Positions 34,003 to 44,705 of a stretch of DNA of 64,000 nt are shown piece after piece (the first letter of the stretch is position 1; every line of letters begins with the position of its first letter). The notes under the pieces are model-generated. The model was not told the DNA's origin, searched no databases, and saw only the letters and a program-made list of their open reading frames with translations. Location of the stretch: the NCBI RefSeq assembly GCF_000337475.1, contig NZ_AOIT01000016.1, forward strand, positions 96,818-160,817. Direction: 5' to 3'. A program made the translations under genes and the position numbers. The DNA is from Natrinema limicola JCM 13563 (GTDB lineage Archaea > Halobacteriota > Halobacteria > Halobacteriales > Natrialbaceae).

Positions 34003-34348
34003 CTTTTGACGAATTCACCGACGAACGACGAGTGGAGCGAGGAGTGAGTCCGGAATTCGTCGAAAGACGATGAGTAGATTTGAACTAGACGACGAGGGAG
34101 CGAAGCGACCGAAGTCGGCGTGGTTCAAATCTCCCTCCCGCGACGTTTTAGCGTGACCAAACCCGTGAGTCTCATCTCGAGCACGGTCGGATCTCGAATC
34201 GGACAGCACAGAACGAGGAGTGACTCACAATTCAACGCCGTCTCGCGCTTTCTGACCGTGAACACGCCGCTGACAACCGTTCAGCGCCGCGCTTGAGCAC
34301 CCCCTCTCGAGCCGCTGGCCACGAATCCACCGTCGGAAATCCAGCAGG
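34003..34348. repeat. Spacer with tRNA-Met T-arm copies (attachment-site-like relic)
   Basis: There is no gene here. GTTCAAATCTCCCTCCCGCGAC (34123-34144) repeats the 3' end of the initiator tRNA with two mismatches. TAGATTTGAACTA (34075-34087) is an inverted copy of the T-loop. GACGAATTC (34008-34016) and GAATTCGTC (34053-34061) form a further inverted repeat. Duplicated tRNA 3' ends are the usual trace of integration of a virus or plasmid. The stretch from 34145 to 34348 shows nothing recognisable. Confidence 0.6.
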
Positions 34349-34833
34349 TCAGTCGACGATTTCGATAGTGGTGTGATCGATGAGCCCGCGAGCAGCAGCG
34401 TCCGAGCGAGTGAGAGACACTGCAAGCGTGTACGTACCGGGATCGACCGGCTGCCATTCGTCTTCGCTGACTTGCATTCGCTGGTGCCACTGCCGCTGGA
34501 AGCGTTTGCGTTCACGCCGCGTGAACGAAAACGCGGCGGGCCGGTCGGGCACCGCTCGAGGCACCTGTGACGCCGCTCGGAGCCCGTCGACGGTCCAGTA
34601 CCAGTAGTTCGGCGAGTCCGTCCGAATCCGGATCGGGATCGGGAGCCGGTTGCGAAACGTGATCGTGATCTCGACCGGCTCGCCGGGGTCGTACCGCCGT
34701 TTGTCCGTCGACACGCCGACGTCGATCGCCCGATAGCGCAGCGCCCGCGGTGTCACCGCGTGGCTGAGCGCCGCCCAGTCGATCGTCCGCGTGCGCTCGT
34801 CGGTCGCGCGCTCGTGTAGGCGGGCGTCTCGAG

Positions 34834-34837
<4 letters not shown>
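34349..34837 (-). CDS. Haloarchaeal beta-rich protein at the end of the ABC operon
   Basis: The protein has 162 residues. There is no signal peptide. The core 'GEPVEITITFRNRLPIPIRI' and C-terminal 'VDPGTYTLAVSLT' have the pattern of BsuPI/Ig-like all-beta proteins that describe an 'effective load' domain. The N-terminus is basic and charged. The start overlaps the stop of the upstream ATPase gene (ATGA), so it is translated with the transporter. It may be an accessory of the transporter; the sequence gives no mechanism. Confidence 0.72.
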
Positions 34838-36149
<1,312 letters not shown>

Positions 36150-36153
<4 letters not shown>

Positions 36154-37229
36154 CGCGGCTCACCTTGCTGTTTCCGTTCACGGCAGTTACTGTCCGCGTC
36201 GTCTCGTATCTGCACCTCGTAGTCCAGCCCGGCCTCGAGGTCGCCAGTGTACTCGAGGCAGGCGGCGACGTGGGTCTCGGGATCGCCGTCGACTGGCCGA
36301 CCTGACACTGGATCGACAAGCGACGGGCGACGGCTGGCACAGCAGTCCTCCGCGTACGGACAGCGCGGGTGGAACCGACAGCCCGTCGGCGGATCCACGA
36401 GATCGGGGGCCGGCCTCGGAATCGTCGGCAGACGCTCGCGGTCGTCATCGAGCCGTGGCGTCGCGGCTAACAGCCCGACGGTGTAGGGGTGTTTGGGGTC
36501 GTAGTACAGTTCGTCGACTGGCGCGCGCTCGACGATCTCGCCAGCGTACTGGACCAGCACCCGATCGCACAGCTCCGCGACGACGCCGAGGTCGTGAGTG
36601 ACCAGCTGGATCGCCGTCTCCGACTTGGCTGCGAGCTCCGCGAGCAACTCGAGGATGCCGGCCTGGACCGTCACGTCGAGGCCGGTCGTCGGCTCGTCGC
36701 AGATGAGCACGGCGGGATCACAGGACAGCGCCATTGCGATGACGGCCCGCTGTTGCATCCCGCCGGAGAACTCGTGGGGGTAGTCGGCGTATCGGGCAGC
36801 CGGGTTCGGAATTCCGACCCGATCGAGGAGGGCGATCGTCCGGTTGCGGGCCTCGCCGTCGCTGGCGTCCTCGTGGACACGGATCGTCTCGGCGATCTGT
36901 TCGCCGACGGTGTAGACGGGGTTGAGTGCCGCGCCGGCGTCCTGAAAGACCATCGCGATCTCGTTGCCACGGATCGCCTGGAGGTCGTCGGCCGACAACT
37001 CGCGAATGTCGCGGCCGCGAAAGCGGATCTCGCCGCCGACGATCTCGCCGGTTCCGTCGAGCAGGCGGAGCACCGCGCGGCTGGCGGCGCTTTTCCCGGC
37101 CCCGCTCTCGCCGACCAGCCCGACCGTCTCGCCGGCGCGGATCTCGTAGCTGAGACCGTCGACTGCCCGGACCACGCCGTCGTCGGTGTAGTACTGGACG
37201 ACCAGATCTTCGACCTCGAGTAGCGCCAT
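36150..37229 (-). CDS. Oligopeptide-type ABC transporter ATP-binding protein (OppD-like)
   Basis: The protein has 359 residues. It begins MALLEVEDLVVQYYTDDG. Walker A is 'VGLVGESGAGKSAASRAVL' near 37, the signature 'HEFSGGMQQRAVIAMALS' near 155, Walker B 'LICDEPTTGLDV' near 180 and the C-terminal 'DPPTGCRFHPRCPYAEDCC' the peptide-subfamily mark. It powers uptake with the OppF-like partner. The longer open frame upstream overlaps the permease gene and is not used; the ATG given overlaps the permease stop by one base. Confidence 0.93.
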
Positions 37230-38362
37230 CAGCGCATCCGCCTCCGGTCGTCGTCGACGTCCCGGTTGGGCTCGAGTGCGTCGTTGATGCCGTCGCCGAC
37301 GAGGTTGATCGCCAGCACGAACAGGAAGATCGCGAGCCCGGGGAAGACGGTCACGTGCCAGTCGCCCCGGAGCAGCGAACTGCGGCCCTGTGCAAGCATC
37401 GCGCCCCACTCGGCGCTGCCGGGCTCGAGACCGAGGCCGAGAAAGCCAAGCGCCGCCGCAGTGAGAACGACCGTCCCGATATTGAGCGTCGCCTGGACGA
37501 CGACGGGTGCGATGGCGTTTGGCACGACGTGCCGTCGGATGATCGTCCGATCGGGAACGCCGAGCGCCCGCGCGGCCGTGACGTACTCGCGTTCGCGCAC
37601 CGAGAGGACTTCGCCGCGTATCAGCCTGGCGTAGCCAACCCAGCCGGTGACGGCGAGTGCGACCACCACCGTCCAGTAGCCGCTCCCGAGGATCGGCACC
37701 GGCTCGAGGATCGGAACGATGGCGATCGCCAACACCAGAAACGGGAACGCATAGAGCACGTCGACGACCCGCATGATCGCCTCGTCGATCCAGCCGCCAA
37801 AATAGCCGGCGATCGCGCCCAGTGGGACACCGACACAGAGCGCCAGCCCGACGGCGACGAGGCCGATGCTCAGCGTGTACCGGCCGCCGACGAGCACCCG
37901 TGAGAACTGGTCGCGGCCCGCCCAGTCGGTTCCGAACGGATGTGCCGGCGAGGGCGAGGCGTTCGGCGGCCCGACGAACATCGCAGCTGGATCGGAGGGA
38001 GCCAGCGAGAACGGCTGCAGCGTGACCGTCACCTCAGCCGTCGCCACCGTGATCGGCCGGGCGAAGACTGCGAGCACCGTCATGACGATGAGGACTGCCA
38101 GCCCGGCCATCGCCGACCGGTTTCGGCGGAACCGCCGCCACGCGTTCTCGAGACGACGCCCCGGCTGAGCGAGCGCCGACGTCGACGCTGTCGTCGACTC
38201 GATGCCTGTGGCTGCCCTCGAGGCGATGCTTTGGTCAGCCGCCGCGCCATCAGCGTCGGCGGCGTCGCTACTCGCATCGCTGTCCCGCTTCTGTTCGGTG
38301 GCCTCGTCGAAGCCGACGATGCGAATGCGGCCGCGGTCGGTGGTGGGCTGTCGGTCGCTCAT
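37229..38362 (-). CDS. Peptide-type ABC transporter permease (OppC-like)
   Basis: The protein has 377 residues, longer than typical because of an acidic N-terminal extension of about 75 residues (haloarchaeal). After it come six hydrophobic helices. The permease loop (EAA-type) is 'ARALGVPDRTIIRRHVVPNA' near 270. 'HPFGTDWAGRDQFSRVL' near 140 is the conserved periplasmic-side motif of OppC/DppC. It forms the channel with the OppB-like partner, whose gene ends 3 bases upstream. Confidence 0.92.
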   Translation of the reverse strand: MSDRQPTTDRGRIRIVGFDEATEQKRDSDASSDAADADGAAADQSIASRAATGIESTTASTSALAQPGRRLENAWRRFRRNRSAMAGLAVLIVMTVLAVFARPITVATAEVTVTLQPFSLAPSDPAAMFVGPPNASPSPAHPFGTDWAGRDQFSRVLVGGRYTLSIGLVAVGLALCVGVPLGAIAGYFGGWIDEAIMRVVDVLYAFPFLVLAIAIVPILEPVPILGSGYWTVVVALAVTGWVGYARLIRGEVLSVREREYVTAARALGVPDRTIIRRHVVPNAIAPVVVQATLNIGTVVLTAAALGFLGLGLEPGSAEWGAMLAQGRSSLLRGDWHVTVFPGLAIFLFVLAINLVGDGINDALEPNRDVDDDRRRMR

Positions 38363-38365
38363 CTG

Positions 38366-39313
38366 TTAGTATCGAATGCGTGGATCGAGGATCGCGTAGA
38401 CGATGTCGACGAGCAGATTTGCAAGGACGATCGCGATGCCAATGACGAGGACGATCGCCTGAATAACGGGGTAATCCCGCTGAAGAACCGACTGTACGAG
38501 CAGCCGGCCCATACCCGGCCAGGAGAAGATCCCCTCGACGACGACGGCCCCGTCGACCAGGAACGCGAGCTGGAGGCCAGCGACGGTGACGACCGGCAGT
38601 ACGGCGTTTCGCAAGACGTGTTTCAGGATCACCGTCCGTTCCGGGAGCCCCTTCGCGCGCGCGGCTGTGACATACGTTGCGTCGAGTTCCCGTCGCATCG
38701 ACGACCGGAGCAGGCGCATGACGAGCGCGGCCGAAGCCGTTCCCAGCGTGATCGTCGGTAACACGAGAAATTTCGCGGTCGCGAGGCTCACGAGCGGTGC
38801 GTCCGGTGGGAGAACCCGAAACCAGCCGAGCCGGACGCTGAAGACGAACAACAGGATGAGGCCGAGCCAGAAGTTCGGCGTCGCGATCCCGGCAAGCGCC
38901 GCGAGCCGCCCAACCTCGTCGGCTGGCTCGCCCGCTCTGACGGCGGCGACGATCCCCGCGGGAATCCCGATCGCAAGCGCGAGCAGCCACGCCGCCCCAC
39001 CGAGTGCGAGCGTCGCCGGAAGCCGGCGGCCGATCGTCGCCGACACGTCGCGGCCGGTGACCGGCGACTCGCCGAACTCGAGGGTGATCGCATCACGCAG
39101 CCACAACAGGTACTGGTCCCATACCGGCTGGTCGAGGTGATATTCGGCCCGGGTCGCCGCCTCGGTCGCGGGGCTGACGGCTCGAAAGCCGACGATTGCG
39201 TCGACCGCATCACCCGGCAGCAGGTGGACGAACGAGAACGTCAGTGCAGTGACGCCGAACAGGACCGGCACCGTGACCGCCAGCCGTCGACCCACGTATC
39301 GACCGAGAGACAT
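38366..39313 (-). CDS. Peptide-type ABC transporter permease (OppB-like)
   Basis: The protein has 315 residues and six hydrophobic helices. The N-terminus 'RYVGRRLAVTVPVLFGVTAL' and the loop 'ARAKGLPERTVILKHVLRNA' near 228 are the DppB/OppB marks. The C-terminal 'VNLLVDIVYAILDPRIRY'-type ending (here 'LLVDIVYAILDPRIRY') is conserved. The gene lies five bases after the binding-protein stop and three before the OppC-like gene. Confidence 0.93.
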   Translation of the reverse strand: MSLGRYVGRRLAVTVPVLFGVTALTFSFVHLLPGDAVDAIVGFRAVSPATEAATRAEYHLDQPVWDQYLLWLRDAITLEFGESPVTGRDVSATIGRRLPATLALGGAAWLLALAIGIPAGIVAAVRAGEPADEVGRLAALAGIATPNFWLGLILLFVFSVRLGWFRVLPPDAPLVSLATAKFLVLPTITLGTASAALVMRLLRSSMRRELDATYVTAARAKGLPERTVILKHVLRNAVLPVVTVAGLQLAFLVDGAVVVEGIFSWPGMGRLLVQSVLQRDYPVIQAIVLVIGIAIVLANLLVDIVYAILDPRIRY

Positions 39314-39318
39314 CGATG

Positions 39319-40983
39319 TCAGTTCGGGCGGACGTACTCGTTTGCGATCGATTCCTGAAACGATTCGCCCGCGTAGTCCTCGAGCAGCGGTGAGATCGGA
39401 GTATACGCCAGCTGTCCGATCCCGTGATAGACGGTCTCGAGGGTGCGCTCGCGCGGGACCAACATGTTACAGCCGCGGCGAACCGACGGCTCGGAAAACG
39501 GGGGCAGATAGCAGGGGTAAAAAATCATATCGAAGCCGCCACTGACACGCCGGCCGACGCCATAGTCGTCGTTTTCCTCGAAATCGCTGAGACTCGCCGA
39601 CGGCAGGTTGTAACTGAAGTGGAGATCACCGCGCTCGAGGGCTGCCTGCCGGGACGATTGTTCGGTGATAATCTCGAGCGTGACGGTTTCGATCGGTGGG
39701 GTCGCGGGGACCGTCTCGTCGCCCGCAAACCAGTGGTCGTCGAACCGGCGCAGTCGCCAGTGGCTTCCGGACTCGTGTTCGACGAACCGATATGGGCCGG
39801 TCCCGATCGGTTTCGTCTGGAGGTCGTGGTCGTGGTCGTCTTCGCCTTCGCCGTCGATCGCGGCCAGCGGGACGATCGAGACGTTGAACAGTGCCGTCTC
39901 GAACGGGCCGTACTCCCGCCAGCAATTGATCTCGATCGTGTGCTCGTCGATGATCGTGCTGCTTTCGTACCAGTCGTAGACGTCGCTCTCCCGTGTGGTT
40001 CCCTCATAGCGCTCGAACGAGTGCTTGACGTGGTCGGCAGCGAGTTCCTCGCCGTTGTGAAACTGGACACCCTCGCGGAGAGAGAACCGATACGTCGTCG
40101 CGTTGCGTTGCTCCCAGTCGGTCGCGAGCATCGGCTGGACCTCGCCGTCGAAGTCGACGCCGACGAGTTGCTCGTAGACGAGCGCCGTCGCCTGACTCGA
40201 GACGACCCCGTTTATTTCGACGGGATCGTAGTTCGTGACGTCGCTGCCGAGGTCGCCGATGAACTCGGTTTCGTCCTCGAGGTCGGTGTAGACACCGGCC
40301 CAGGGGGCGTACACCGCGTAGTATGAGCCCGGCTGCAGCGGGTACGTCTGCCAGTCGTTGACGACATCGCCATCCCAGACGTGCGTGGCCTCGCGAAACC
40401 GGACGAACGATGCCGGCGAGTCCGCGACCAGTTCTTTTTGCAGGGTCCGATATATCTCGACACGTTCGTCGGGGTCGGTCTCGGTGAGCCCAGCGTCGAT
40501 GCACTCGTCGACGGTTTCGTTTTCGTAGTGGCCGACGTTGAGCCCGTTTGGCGTCCGGTTCTCCGAGTGAAAGAGCATGGTGACGTAGTTGCTGGGATCC
40601 CAGCCGCCGGTCAAACTCGAAACGAAGATGGCGTTTTCTTCCGTATCTGCCGCAGAAAGCATCGCCTCGACGTGCGAGCCGAAATCCCGCGATTCGATTT
40701 CGACATCGAACAAGCCGGTTCCGTCGAGTTCGCTCTGGAAGAGCTGTGCGAACCGGTTTCGCTCTTCGTCCTGCGTGATGGCGATCGTCGTTTCGAACGG
40801 CGGCTCGATGTCCGCTGCCGCGAACCCCTCCTCGATCAGTTCCGCGGCCGGACCGTCGGTCGTGGCGCTGTCGAAGCTGAGACAGCCCGCCAGTCCTGCA
40901 CCCCCAAGGGCCCCCGCACGCGTCAGAAATGAACGCCGTCGCAGCCGAGTGCGTTCACCTGACCCGACACTATTCCCAGCCAT
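39319..40983 (-). CDS. ABC transporter peptide-binding lipoprotein with circularly permuted order
   Basis: The protein has 554 residues. A Tat lipoprotein signal (RRRSFLTRAGALGGAG, lipobox LAGC, Cys34) leads into residues 45-240. These read as the usual C-terminal part of an SBP_bac_5 protein: 'AAELIEEGFAAADIEPPFET', 'SSLTGGWDPSNYVTMLFHS', 'ETVDECIDAGL', ending 'YYAVYAPWAGVYTDLED'. Only then comes the usual N-terminal part: 'NYDPVEINGVVSSQ' (250), 'MLATDWEQRNATTYRFSLRE' (285) with 'GVQFHNGEELAADHVKHSFE', 'PIGTGPYRFVEH' (392). The protein ends 'ESIANEYVRPN', where relatives continue into 'YDPERAAEL'. The halves are complete, so it may fold and bind peptides. It is the first gene of the operon. 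Confidence 0.88.
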   Translation of the reverse strand: MAGNSVGSGERTRLRRRSFLTRAGALGGAGLAGCLSFDSATTDGPAAELIEEGFAAADIEPPFETTIAITQDEERNRFAQLFQSELDGTGLFDVEIESRDFGSHVEAMLSAADTEENAIFVSSLTGGWDPSNYVTMLFHSENRTPNGLNVGHYENETVDECIDAGLTETDPDERVEIYRTLQKELVADSPASFVRFREATHVWDGDVVNDWQTYPLQPGSYYAVYAPWAGVYTDLEDETEFIGDLGSDVTNYDPVEINGVVSSQATALVYEQLVGVDFDGEVQPMLATDWEQRNATTYRFSLREGVQFHNGEELAADHVKHSFERYEGTTRESDVYDWYESSTIIDEHTIEINCWREYGPFETALFNVSIVPLAAIDGEGEDDHDHDLQTKPIGTGPYRFVEHESGSHWRLRRFDDHWFAGDETVPATPPIETVTLEIITEQSSRQAALERGDLHFSYNLPSASLSDFEENDDYGVGRRVSGGFDMIFYPCYLPPFSEPSVRRGCNMLVPRERTLETVYHGIGQLAYTPISPLLEDYAGESFQESIANEYVRPN

Positions 40984-41164
40984 ACGCGTGAGATTCCGAT
41001 TCTGCGACCATATTCCTTGTGTTGGGCCGAGATGGACCGATTCGACCGCCGACGGCGAGTCCTGTCGCTACTCGTCGTCCGAACTCCACAGCCACCGGTG
41101 ACAATCCAGCCGCTCGTCTGCGGTCGATTCAGCGGCGGGTGCTGGAACAGGCGTCGACGCTCGC

Positions 41165-41734
41165 TTACGAATCGCCTTCCTCGTCGACGATGACGACCTC
41201 GCCATCGACGACGTCGACGTTGATCAGCGTCTTGACGTCGTAGCCGGCGTCGTCGACCTTGTTTTCGCCGCCGACCTTCTTGATGACGGCGACCGTGTCG
41301 ATGACCTCCGCACCGATATCGTCTAGTGCAGTGAGCACCGCCGCGAGCGTCCCGCCCGTCGAGAGCACGTCGTCGATGACGAGCACGCGCTCGCCCTCGC
41401 GGACGTCGTTGATGTACATCTCGTTTTCCGAGTAGCCGGTCTGTTGAGAGATCGCGACCTCGTCTTCGAGCCCGTACTTGCGCTTTCGGATCACGGTCAA
41501 CGGGATGTCGGTCATCAGGGAGACTGCCGTCGAGATGTGAATGCCCATTGCCGCGGGCGTGACGATCCGATCGACGTCCTCGAGTTCGGCCTTGCGGATG
41601 ATTCGGATGACGATCTCGCGCAACAGACCCGGCTCGAGTTTGGGGAGGCCGTCGCTGATCGGGTGCACGAAGTAATGATAGCCGTTCTTCTCGATGATCG
41701 GCGCGTCGAGGAGGGACTGCTTGAGTTTATCCAT
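41165..41734 (-). CDS. hpt: Hypoxanthine/guanine phosphoribosyltransferase
   Basis: The protein has 189 residues. It begins [19 protein letters not shown], as archaeal HGPRTs do. The PRPP loop is '[18 protein letters not shown]' near 117; '[16 protein letters not shown]' near 58 and '[20 protein letters not shown]' near 81 complete the active site. It converts hypoxanthine or guanine plus PRPP into IMP or GMP. Together with the phosphoribosyltransferase at 4.7 kb it covers purine-base salvage. The acidic tail is haloarchaeal. Confidence 0.94.
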   Translation of the reverse strand: MDKLKQSLLDAPIIEKNGYHYFVHPISDGLPKLEPGLLREIVIRIIRKAELEDVDRIVTPAAMGIHISTAVSLMTDIPLTVIRKRKYGLEDEVAISQQTGYSENEMYINDVREGERVLVIDDVLSTGGTLAAVLTALDDIGAEVIDTVAVIKKVGGENKVDDAGYDVKTLINVDVVDGEVVIVDEEGDS

Positions 41735-41860
41735 GTCGTCGGTCGGACGGTCGGAGAGTAAAAGTTGACGATCCGGCCGAGTGAGCCGCCAAGCGGCGGG
41801 ATGTGTTTGCTGCCCACACGATCACGAGTTCGGGCTGGTCGAGGTGTTCATCGCCAGTCG

Positions 41861-42478
41861 TCACTCGCTGTAGCTGAGTTCCGGCGGCTGGTCGCCGTGT
41901 CCGAGACGCATGTTTCGCTCGTAGTAGATGTGTGCAGCCGCTGTGAGCGTGAACATGCCTGCGATGACGGACAGCCAGGTCAGATCCGAGAACTGGCTCA
42001 GCGGATAGATCTCCAGCCAGAGCGACGCAGCCAGTGCACAACTGATCGCTCCCATGGAGAGATACAGCTCCCGCCATGCGAACTCTCGGCCGGGGACGAT
42101 TTCGAGATAGACGCTGATGTCTCGGGTTCGGTCGGTCGACTCGATGAGGCCCCGATCGGAGTCAAAGCGGAGAATGCCGGTCGAGTCCATCTTCGGGAGA
42201 TGGGTCTGCTGGAGCGTCGTATAGACCCGCTTTCGCTGCTCGGGTGTGACTCCCTCGAGTGTCGTGTCGTACTCCCAGGCGGCGACTTGCTGGGCGAGGT
42301 CGCCGAGTTCGACCGGCCGGTCGTCCTGTTTGAGATACTGTACGACGTAGCGCCGTCGCTGGTTCCGCAGGACTTCGAAGATCTCGCCTTTCGAGAGCGG
42401 TTCGTCGGTCACCTCGTGCTCGTCACTGTCGGCCGTCGAAGCGTCTTCAGTCCGTAGCTGTTGTGCCACCTCAGTCAC
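41861..42478 (-). CDS. Membrane-tethered winged-helix protein (DUF7344-type)
   Basis: The protein has 205 residues. Residues 28-115 form a winged helix ('EIFEVLRNQRRRYVVQYLKQ', 'VELGDLAQQVAAWE', 'RVYTTLQQTHLPKMDSTGIL'). Two hydrophobic helices follow (about 143-160, 165-185), so the DNA-binding part is held at the inner membrane face. This design is common in haloarchaea and its signals are unknown. The start is GTG directly after GGGAGG, an unusually close Shine-Dalgarno. It has no obvious partner in the window. Confidence 0.82.
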   Translation of the reverse strand: MTEVAQQLRTEDASTADSDEHEVTDEPLSKGEIFEVLRNQRRRYVVQYLKQDDRPVELGDLAQQVAAWEYDTTLEGVTPEQRKRVYTTLQQTHLPKMDSTGILRFDSDRGLIESTDRTRDISVYLEIVPGREFAWRELYLSMGAISCALAASLWLEIYPLSQFSDLTWLSVIAGMFTLTAAAHIYYERNMRLGHGDQPPELSYSE

Positions 42479-42671
42479 CTCCCAGTGCCGGACCGACCCG
42501 ACCTTGCACTCCCCTTTGATCAGCTCGAATACTCATTAGTTCGAACGAATGAATTCCATCCATATAATTGTCTTGACGGGCTTGTCGAGAGCGGTGGTGT
42601 CACGAGGTTACGGCCCAGCCACACGGCGAGTTACATCTGTTGACCTATAGACACAACACTTCCTTCCGACC

Positions 42672-43844
42672 TTAGCTGTCCGTCGACCCGATGCCGAGCA
42701 TCGCCGCGATCGAGTCGGCGATTTCGCCACCTAATCCAGCTTTCGTCCCCTCGTAGCGAGCAGCATCGTCCGCGTGGACCAACAGGGCACACGTCGTCTC
42801 CGATCCCATCACGCTCGCGTCGTTGGCGATGACAAAGGCGAGGCCGGCCCGCTCCAAGGTCCGTCTGGCCTGTTCGATCATCGCCCCCTCGTCGCCGGAG
42901 GTCTCGGTTTTGAAGCCGACGATCGGCAACTCGGGGTACTCGGCGCGAATCTCGTCGATGAGCTTCGGCGTCGGCTCGAGCGCGAGCGTCAGCTCCTGGC
43001 CCGAACGCAACTTCTCGTCGCTCGCCTCGACGGTGTAGTCGCTGATCGCGGCCACGGAGACGAGCGTGTCGGCATCCGCACAGGCCTCGCGGGTGGCCGC
43101 GAGCATCTCCGCAGCGCTCTCGACCGGCCGAACTGTGGCGTAGGGCACGTCGGGGCCGTCGTGGACGAGTGTCACGTCCGCGCCGCGGACGTAGCAGGCC
43201 TGTGCGACGGCGCGGCCCATCTTCCCCGACGAGCGGTTCGTGATGACGCGGACGGGATCGATCGCCTCGCTTGTCGCCCCGCTGGTCACGACGACGTGCT
43301 GGCCTGCAAGCGGCCGGTCGCCGGCCGCGCGAGCCACGTCGGAGACGATCGCCTCCTCGCTGGCGATCTTGGCCTTGCCTTCTTCGATGCGCGGGTCGAC
43401 GAAGTCGACGCCCCACTCGGCGACGGTGTCGATGGCCTCGAGCACGCCGGGATGGTCGTACATCGGTTCGTGCATCGCGGGGGCGATCACGACCGGCGTG
43501 TCGGCACCGAGTGCGGTCGTCGCACACGTCGTCACGGGCGTATCGTCGACAGCGCCGGCGATCTTGCCGACAGTGTTGGCCGTCGCCGGTGCGATGAGCA
43601 AGACGTCGGCCCAGCCGTCGTACCCACAGAGGTCGACGTGCTCGACGCTGCCCGTGATCTCCGTGACCACGTCGTTGTCGGTGGCGAACTCGACCGCCCA
43701 GGGGTGGATGATCCCCTGTGCACTGCCGGTCATCACCCCGCGAACTGTGGCACCCTGGCGTCGCAACTCGTGGGCCAGTTCGACCGTCTTGACGGCCGCG
43801 ATCGACCCTGTCACCCCGAGCGCGACGTTGACTCCCTCGAGCAT
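42672..43844 (-). CDS. coaBC: CoaBC: phosphopantothenoylcysteine synthetase/decarboxylase
   Basis: The protein has 390 residues and two fused activities. Residues 1-185 (CoaC) bind FMN: 'VALGVTGSIAAVKTVELAHE', active-site His in the 'GSAQGIIHPWAVEFA' region, 'IAPATANTVGKIAGAVDD'. Residues 190-390 (CoaB) include 'VVTSGATSEAIDPVRVITNR' and 'SSGKMGRAVAQACY', and near 275 a Lys-rich loop. It makes 4'-phosphopantetheine for coenzyme A. The ATG at MLEGVNVALG is used; the frame opens five codons earlier. It is 193 bases from the membrane regulator and co-oriented with cinA-like. Confidence 0.94.
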   Translation of the reverse strand: MLEGVNVALGVTGSIAAVKTVELAHELRRQGATVRGVMTGSAQGIIHPWAVEFATDNDVVTEITGSVEHVDLCGYDGWADVLLIAPATANTVGKIAGAVDDTPVTTCATTALGADTPVVIAPAMHEPMYDHPGVLEAIDTVAEWGVDFVDPRIEEGKAKIASEEAIVSDVARAAGDRPLAGQHVVVTSGATSEAIDPVRVITNRSSGKMGRAVAQACYVRGADVTLVHDGPDVPYATVRPVESAAEMLAATREACADADTLVSVAAISDYTVEASDEKLRSGQELTLALEPTPKLIDEIRAEYPELPIVGFKTETSGDEGAMIEQARRTLERAGLAFVIANDASVMGSETTCALLVHADDAARYEGTKAGLGGEIADSIAAMLGIGSTDS

Positions 43845-43914
43845 TCGTCTGCTAGTCACTCTCGGGGTGTGTTAAGCGTAGCGAGGCGTCGCCGACTGCA
43901 CGCCGGCACCCGTT

Positions 43915-44649
43915 CTACTCTTCGGCCACGAGATCGACCCGCTCGGCGAGCCACTCGAGGGCTGCGTCGACGGTTGCGGGATCGGTGCCAGTCACCTTCA
44001 GGCGATTTTGTCGCTCCGTGGCCGGATAGCTGCCGATCGTCACGTCGAAGTGCTCGCGAACGCCGTCGATGGCCTCGGCCATCGTCCCCTCCGGCTGGGG
44101 CGTGTATGCGACCCGTGAGATCGTCTCGCCATCGAACTCCGCGGCGACCTGCTCGAACAACGCCTGCATCTCCGCGGGCACGCCCGGGAACGCGTAGACG
44201 TTCTCGAGTACACAACCCGGACAGAGCCCTTCGGGATTGCAGAGGGGGCGGCTCCCAGCGGGCAGCGCTGCCCAGGCGTCGACGTCGAACTCGAGGTCGG
44301 CGGCCGTGACCGTCTCGGGGTCGCGATCCCGGTAGTTTGCGACGGTCTCGACGACGTCCTGCCGGACGGTCTCGTCGACGACCAACTCGCAGTCGAACGC
44401 GTCCGCGAGCGCGTCGGCAGTGACGTCGTCGTGGGTGCCGCCGAGGCCACCGGTCACGATCACGGCGTCGACGTCGGCCGTCCACTCGTCGATCGTCGCC
44501 GCGATGCGGTCGCGATCGTCCGGGATCGTCAGGATTCGGTCGACGGTCGCGCCGCTGTCGGTCAGCCGGGCCGCGAGCCACTGTGCGTTCGTGTTCGCGA
44601 TGTCCCCGGCGAGTACTTCGTCGCCGATGGTGAGGATGGCGACCTCCAT
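43915..44649 (-). CDS. CinA-like molybdopterin-binding-fold protein
   Basis: The protein has 244 residues. It begins 'MEVAILTIGDEVLAGDIANT' and has 'VDAVIVTGGLGGTHDDVTAD' near 63, both MoCF/CinA N-terminal domain motifs, then 'GVPAEMQALF' near 165. Only the MoCF domain and a short C-terminal part are present; the deamidase domain of full CinA is missing, as is usual in archaea. Relatives are annotated as competence/damage-inducible or nicotinamide-nucleotide pyrophosphatase-like. The exact reaction is not known here. Confidence 0.88.
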   Translation of the reverse strand: MEVAILTIGDEVLAGDIANTNAQWLAARLTDSGATVDRILTIPDDRDRIAATIDEWTADVDAVIVTGGLGGTHDDVTADALADAFDCELVVDETVRQDVVETVANYRDRDPETVTAADLEFDVDAWAALPAGSRPLCNPEGLCPGCVLENVYAFPGVPAEMQALFEQVAAEFDGETISRVAYTPQPEGTMAEAIDGVREHFDVTIGSYPATERQNRLKVTGTDPATVDAALEWLAERVDLVAEE

Positions 44650-44705
44650 CGATCGAATCGACGCGCGCGTCGGGCAAAAGAATACGGTCGCGTCGCTTGG
44701 TCGAC

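Noticed and set aside
41068..41205. 45-codon frame overlapping the 3' end of hpt ([16 protein letters not shown]...)
   Set aside because: It has a start and stop and an acidic ending, but overlaps hpt by about 40 bases, has no promoter or ribosome-binding site, and its Ser-rich start is the frame-shifted hpt tail.
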